Shown here piece after piece: positions 23,260 to 26,571 of a stretch of 26,571 nt of DNA. Source of the stretch: CAZUDI01 sp964618975. GTDB taxonomy: Bacteria; Desulfobacterota; Desulfomonilia; UBA1062. The position numbers and the translations under genes are program-made. Numbering within the stretch: position 1 is the first letter of the stretch; each line of letters opens with the position of its first letter. The stretch covers positions 1 to 26,571 of the forward strand of contig CAZUDI010000050.1 of the NCBI GenBank assembly GCA_964618975.1. The letters are read 5' to 3'. Below the pieces are notes generated by a model. It searched no databases, was not told where the DNA came from, and worked only from the letters and a program-made list of their open reading frames with translations.

Positions 23260-24369
23260 TTAATCGAGTCCTTTTTCGTAGAAGAAGATCTCCACGCCGC
23301 GACGCATGATCTCGGCCAGGAACGGATCGGGGTCGGCCAGCAGCCGATCGGGCGAATAGACCCCGCCCGGGATGTCCTTGAACCTGCCGCTCAGCTCCCA
23401 CAGGGCCGCTGTCGTGCACGGGATCGAGGTGATCTGCCCGATGTGGCCGATGTAGGTGTAGGTGCGGTGCGCCGTCTTGTCCTTATTGTATCCATAGACA
23501 TCGATACGGCCGACCGACTTGTCGAGGCCGCCGGCCCCGAAGAGGCTCTCGATCTTATGGAAGAATACGGCCGCCTTCTTACGGCGCGCGTGCGTGTTGA
23601 AGAGGCCCGTCTTCGCGAGGGCCATGACGAGGAGCGGGATATAGGAGGGCTGTACGCCGCCGTGCAGGGTCACCTCGGTGAGGCCCTTCAGATTGCGCGG
23701 CAGGGAGACACTCTCGGCATGACCGGTGTAGTAGACCGGGAGATCGCCCATGGGGAAGGGAAAGCGGACCACCTTGCGCCCGCCGCCGGTCTTGACCCGC
23801 ACCTCCTGACCGCGGATGGTCTGGAGGGTCGTGCCGTGAAAGATGTTGAAGAGGTGGGTCAGGTTGGCGGGTCCGGCCGCCTCGTTCGAGCCCGCCGCCC
23901 AGTGTACGTTGATGCGTTTGGGGTCGTCCATGGAGTTGTAGCCCTTGCGCGCCAGGGCCTGGGTGATGCCCGGCGAATTGCCCCAGCCGGTCAGGATATG
24001 GATCCCTTTCTGGCGGGCGGCCTCGTCGAGGGTCAGGGCCTCCAGGTAGGCCTCGTAGTCGTCTGCGATGGAGACATAGGGCTTGCCCGCCTCCAGGGCC
24101 GCCGTGGCCAGACGCTTCTCAAAGACATAGAAAGGACCCGCGAATCCCAGCACGATGTCATGCTGCCGCATGAGGTCCACCACCTGGGCCTGCTCCTGGG
24201 CATCCACGCGACAGGCACAGAAACGTTCATCGCGCTGCCCGGCCACCTGCCTGGCCTTTTCGAGGTTGAGATCGGCTACCGTGACCGCCGTGACGTCACG
24301 CTCCTTCTGCAGTTCATCCAGGGCATCCACCGCCATGTCCCCTGCTCCACCCAGCACCAAGAATTTCAT
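23260..24369 (-). CDS. Saccharopine dehydrogenase-like NAD(P)-binding protein
   Basis: The 369-residue protein has an N-terminal Rossmann motif KFLVLGGAGDMAVDALDEL (glycines 7, 8, 10), an acidic strand end TVADLNLEKA, and DIVLGFAGPFYVFEKRLATA, as in the saccharopine dehydrogenase / carboxynorspermidine synthase group. A second conserved part reads GIHILTGWGNSPGITQALA. The C-terminal domain is divergent. GGAGGAG lies about 8 nt before the ATG. It is the first gene of the minus-strand set with the amidohydrolase. Together they suggest reduction or oxidation of an amine/keto compound and cleavage of an amide, a pathway for an N-substituted amino acid; the substrate is unknown. Confidence 0.85.
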   Translation of the reverse strand: MKFLVLGGAGDMAVDALDELQKERDVTAVTVADLNLEKARQVAGQRDERFCACRVDAQEQAQVVDLMRQHDIVLGFAGPFYVFEKRLATAALEAGKPYVSIADDYEAYLEALTLDEAARQKGIHILTGWGNSPGITQALARKGYNSMDDPKRINVHWAAGSNEAAGPANLTHLFNIFHGTTLQTIRGQEVRVKTGGGRKVVRFPFPMGDLPVYYTGHAESVSLPRNLKGLTEVTLHGGVQPSYIPLLVMALAKTGLFNTHARRKKAAVFFHKIESLFGAGGLDKSVGRIDVYGYNKDKTAHRTYTYIGHIGQITSIPCTTAALWELSGRFKDIPGGVYSPDRLLADPDPFLAEIMRRGVEIFFYEKGLD

Positions 24370-24453
24370 AGCTCTCTCTCCTCCGTCTCAAGATTGAACC
24401 TTCCTTCCCCGCGGGGTGTCTCTCCTGCACGGGGGAGACACCGCGTGTGCACC

Positions 24454-24473
24454 GAGAGCGAACGTTCATTCTC
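24454..24473. promoter_or_regulatory. 20-bp palindrome, candidate TetR operator of the minus-strand operon
   Basis: GAGAGCGAACGTTCATTCTC is symmetric around GAACGTTC, with 8 of 10 positions of the arms paired. The GAATGAAC/GTTCATTC half-site style is typical of TetR-family regulators of acyl and fatty-acid metabolism. It lies about 85 nt upstream of the start at 24369. The nearest TetR gene is the operon's last gene (20146-20784), so autoregulation is inferred. Confidence 0.5.
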
Positions 24474-24659
24474 TATTGTCCGCGCTTGTCTGTCCCTTGT
24501 CAAGGGCGAAGAACAATGTGCACCCTTCCTTTCCCCCTGCCAGGCTTCGATTGTTGTGAGTCGCCGAGCCTGTCTGCCGCAAAGCCGGCCTATGCGGCCC
24601 AATCAGGCCCTGCCGGGTTTTCCGCATGCCGGTTCCTCCCTGGAACTACAGGAGATATA

Positions 24660-24687
24660 TGGACAAATGCATGCCAACCAGTATATA
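24660..24687 (+). promoter_or_regulatory. Possible promoter of the AhpD-like gene
   Basis: TGGACA (24660-24665) and TATATA (24682-24687) are separated by 16 nt in an AT-rich stretch, about 90 nt before the TTG start at 24777. Confidence 0.4.
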
Positions 24688-24776
24688 GATAATATTGTTG
24701 AACTATCCCAGAATTGCCAAAACATACCGGGGGATTGTGGACGGGCTCTCCCCGATAAGCATGATGGAGGATAATT

Positions 24777-25145
24777 TTGGAAAAAGATAGACTTCGAGAA
24801 ATGTCTCTGTTGCGAAAAAAGGCTCACACAACAATGGTGAAGAAAAAATCACAGGTATATGCGGCCTTCCTGAAGATGGAAGAAGCCGCCTATCGTGACG
24901 GAGAACTCGAAGGCAAGGTTAAGGAACTGATCGCCATCGGGATAGCTGTGGTCATAAACTGCGAGTCCTGTATGCAATGGCATATTGAGCAGGCGGCCGA
25001 GAAAGGGGCAACCGAAAAGGAAATTATGGAGGCGGTTGAAGTTGGAATAGAGATGGGAGGAGGTCCGGCAACCGCACACGCACGCTTTGCTCTAGAGGTA
25101 TTGGAGACAATTGATTTCAAGAATGAATTGGAAAGAAATCCCTGA
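24777..25145 (+). CDS. AhpD-like / carboxymuconolactone decarboxylase family protein
   Basis: The 122-residue protein is of the usual size for the family. The core KELIAIGIAVVINCESCMQW and the following H69 give the AhpD active-site pattern E-x11-C62-x2-C65-x3-H69. Family members of this type are thiol peroxidase-like or alkylhydroperoxidase-like. The start is a TTG: GGAGG at 24766-24770 lies six bases before it, and internal ATGs (residues 9 and 20) lack such a site. It is AT-richer than most of the window, with lysine and glutamate codons ending in A. It is followed by FolD on the same strand after 177 nt. Role: probably disulfide/peroxide chemistry; no partner is evident. Confidence 0.87.
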   Translation: MEKDRLREMSLLRKKAHTTMVKKKSQVYAAFLKMEEAAYRDGELEGKVKELIAIGIAVVINCESCMQWHIEQAAEKGATEKEIMEAVEVGIEMGGGPATAHARFALEVLETIDFKNELERNP

Positions 25146-25223
25146 AATACCGTTGCATAACCGACGGAAGAACGCTGGGAAAACCAGGGTTGCGTCCCTC
25201 CTGTGCCGTGGTCGGATACCTCT

Positions 25224-25251
25224 TTGATTTAAGATTGGTTATTGTTATATC
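25224..25251 (+). promoter_or_regulatory. Possible promoter of the FolD gene
   Basis: TTGATT (25224-25229) and TATATC (25246-25251) with 16 nt between, about 70 nt before ATG 25323, in a locally AT-rich segment. The match to consensus is moderate. Confidence 0.35.
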
Positions 25252-25322
25252 ATCGCTTTTATGCCGGGGGGGTAGTCGTTGCGGGCCCCCAGGAATCCGA
25301 AGGCTGGAAGGAGAACCCGGAA

Positions 25323-26162
25323 ATGGGAATTGTTTTGGATGGCAAGACCCTCGCCCGCCAGATCGAAGATGAACTTGCCATACGCGTTCATGACATCAAA
25401 GCGCGGAACAGGGGGAAGGCCCCCATCTTAGCCACTATCCTGGTAGGTGATGACCCATCTTCGGCTACTTATGTAAAAATGAAAGGGAATGCATGCCAGA
25501 GGGTTGGAATGCAATCTCTCAAGGTGAGGCTTCCTCAGTCCACTACCACGGAAGAACTGCTGGCGGAAATTGATAGGCTCAATGCCAACCAGCAGGTACA
25601 CGGAATACTGCTTCAGCATCCCGTACCACCGCAGATTGATGAGCGAAGCTGTTTTGATCGGATCGCGCTGGAAAAGGATGTCGATGGTGTAACGAGCCAG
25701 GGATTTGGGAAAATGGCATTGGGTGAACCGGCCTTCGGATCGGCTACCCCGAGGGGCATCATGCAGCTTTTGGATCACTATGGAGTGTCTATCTCGGGCA
25801 GGCATGCGGTGGTGGTCGGACGCAGCCCGATCCTGGGGAAGCCGATGGCCATGATGCTGCTCAATGCCCACGCGACAGTAACGATTTGTCATTCCAGGAC
25901 ACAGTCGCTGCCGGATATTATTCGGCGTGCCGACATGGTTGTCGGTGCCGTGGGGAAACCTGAATTTATCAAAGGAGCCTGGATCCAGGACGGTGCTGTT
26001 GTGATAGATGCAGGTTATCATCCCGGCGGCATCGGTGATATTGAGCTAGGGGAGGTCATCAACCGATGCTCGGCGTACACCCCGGTTCCGGGAGGTGTAG
26101 GCCCGATGACGATCGCCACGCTGATATCACAAACAGTAGAGGCGGCACAAAGGCGCACATAA
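25323..26162 (+). CDS. folD: Bifunctional methylenetetrahydrofolate dehydrogenase / cyclohydrolase
   Basis: The 279-residue cytosolic enzyme interconverts 5,10-methylene-, 5,10-methenyl- and 10-formyl-tetrahydrofolate with NAD(P). Seen: VGDDPSSATYVKMK with Y50 and catalytic K54, GILLQHPVP with Q98, LEKDVDGV with D121, and the nucleotide-binding loop VVVGRSPILGKPMA. The C-terminus has YTPVPGGVGPMTIATL. ATG 25323 is chosen because AAGGAG lies about 9 nt upstream and because MGIVLDGKTLA is the normal FolD start; an in-frame start at 25242 would add 27 unrelated residues. LQHPVP and GSATPRGIM differ from the more common LQLPLP and PCTPxG, pointing to a divergent FolD clade, possibly a second isozyme. 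Confidence 0.93.
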   Translation: MGIVLDGKTLARQIEDELAIRVHDIKARNRGKAPILATILVGDDPSSATYVKMKGNACQRVGMQSLKVRLPQSTTTEELLAEIDRLNANQQVHGILLQHPVPPQIDERSCFDRIALEKDVDGVTSQGFGKMALGEPAFGSATPRGIMQLLDHYGVSISGRHAVVVGRSPILGKPMAMMLLNAHATVTICHSRTQSLPDIIRRADMVVGAVGKPEFIKGAWIQDGAVVIDAGYHPGGIGDIELGEVINRCSAYTPVPGGVGPMTIATLISQTVEAAQRRT

Positions 26163-26383
26163 CAAGGGCATTCAGGTGGATGCGGGCGCGTGGCGCCCAG
26201 CGCTTTCGGATGACCGACAGAACAACAACCGAAATCCCGATGGAGGCCGATCGCCAGCATCCGGGGTATCAGGCCCGGAGAACAAAAGCGGCTGGCAGCG
26301 GGGATCACAAAGGCCGGAAGCCGCCCTCTGGTTGACCGACATCACGAGAGGGCAAATCCGCGGGCACGTTACTTGAGTATTGA

Positions 26384-26571
26384 TCAAGATCCGTCAGGGC
26401 TTAAGCGCCTGAGGGTCGAATTCCCCGGCGTCGATCTGTCGGGAGGGACGGGGGGGTATTCGGCCACGGCCTGCTGTCGGTCCTCCTGCTGCAGGACCTC
26501 GCGGATCCGATTGAACTCGTCGGCATGCGCCAGGAAGGCGTCGACCACGTCGGGGTCGAAGTGGGTGCCGC
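26384..26571 (-). CDS. C-terminal fragment of an HD-GYP-type (c-di-GMP phosphodiesterase-like) protein
   Basis: Read from the window end, the minus strand gives GTHFDPDVVDAFLAHADEFN and continues to a TGA at 26384-26386, 61 residues in all. GTHFDPDVVDAFL is the usual end of the HD-GYP domain, often in response regulators. The catalytic HD and GYP motifs would lie beyond the window. The last about 12 residues (STPGNSTLRRLS) are encoded by the dispersed repeat copy D, so the native C-terminus may have been altered or extended by repeat insertion. It faces folD tail to tail. Confidence 0.8.
   Translation of the reverse strand, partial: GTHFDPDVVDAFLAHADEFNRIREVLQQEDRQQAVAEYPPVPPDRSTPGNSTLRRLSPDGS
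26406..26429 (+). repeat. Dispersed intergenic repeat, partial copy D
   Basis: CGCCTGAGGGTCGAATTCCC and the following CGGC match the left block of copies B and C; the hairpin and right block are not found after it. Unlike the other copies it lies inside a reading frame, the end of the HD-GYP-type gene on the minus strand. Confidence 0.6.

Larger units (their letters stand above)
24370..24776. other. 407-nt divergent intergenic region
   Basis: It separates the minus-strand saccharopine-dehydrogenase-like operon from the plus-strand AhpD-like gene. It contains the palindrome at 24454-24473, a promoter-like pair at 24660-24687 and a marked drop in GC from about 24640. Open frames crossing it have no RBS and are antisense extensions of neighbouring genes. 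Confidence 0.6.

Noticed and set aside
22411..24774. Very long plus-strand open frame (about 787 codons) opposite the amidohydrolase and saccharopine-dehydrogenase-like genes
   Set aside because: It is antisense to two well-recognised genes with good RBSs; its translation is low-complexity and matches no family. High GC gives long spurious frames.
25146..25322. Possible folate riboswitch before folD
   Set aside because: I see only a promoter-like pair and a G-run/C-run; no conserved riboswitch core could be recognised by eye.

Overview
The window looks like one contig end from a GC-rich Gram-negative bacterium. Outer-membrane-type proteins (a DUF1302 beta-barrel, two lipoboxes, DUF1329), a C-terminal response-regulator signature common in Desulfobacterota, and GlcD/GlcF-like flavin plus Fe-S pairs suggest a deltaproteobacterial (Desulfobacterota-like) organism. 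That placement is inference; there is no rRNA or marker gene to settle it. I saw no tRNA, rRNA, CRISPR array or insertion sequence.

Region 1 (1-300): the tail of a response-regulator-type gene. The first 55 bases are an exact copy of 17231-17285, which looks like an assembly-graph overlap rather than biology. Region 2 (297-12759, probably on to 17855): a TetR gene diverges from a long plus-strand cluster. A regulatory region with two promoter-overlapping palindromes lies between them. Order: DUF1329 protein, YCF48-type repeat protein, RND/MMPL permease, GlcD-like FAD oxidoreductase, GlcF-like Fe-S protein, a small unknown protein, an SDR enzyme with a C-terminal zinc ribbon, a DUF1302 outer-membrane barrel, a large lipoprotein, a GMC-type flavoprotein and a second lipoprotein. 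The genes from YCF48 to the small protein overlap by 1-11 nt. My reading is an envelope-spanning trafficking route for a hydrophobic substrate (barrel, lipoproteins, DUF1329, YCF48, RND) made together with cytoplasmic oxidoreductases that act on it. This is the best candidate for an uncharacterised system here. Several parts lack residues normally considered essential in their families (RND Asp-Tyr pairs, the first CCG domain cysteines, the GMC catalytic Asn).

Region 3 (17856-20140): a DUF456 membrane protein (+) and an orphan TrpX-like ABC substrate-binding protein (-), separated by copies of a dispersed intergenic repeat of about 80 bp (A, B, C, with partial copies D and E). Region 4 (20146-24473): a minus-strand operon-like set of a saccharopine-dehydrogenase-like protein, an N-acyl-D-amino-acid deacylase family amidohydrolase, a four-helix membrane protein and a TetR regulator, with a near-perfect 20-bp palindrome upstream of the first gene. 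Region 5 (about 24640-26162): a less GC-rich stretch with an AhpD-like CxxC protein (TTG start) and a divergent FolD. Region 6 (26384-26571): the C-terminus of an HD-GYP-type protein on the minus strand, whose last codons run through part of the dispersed repeat.
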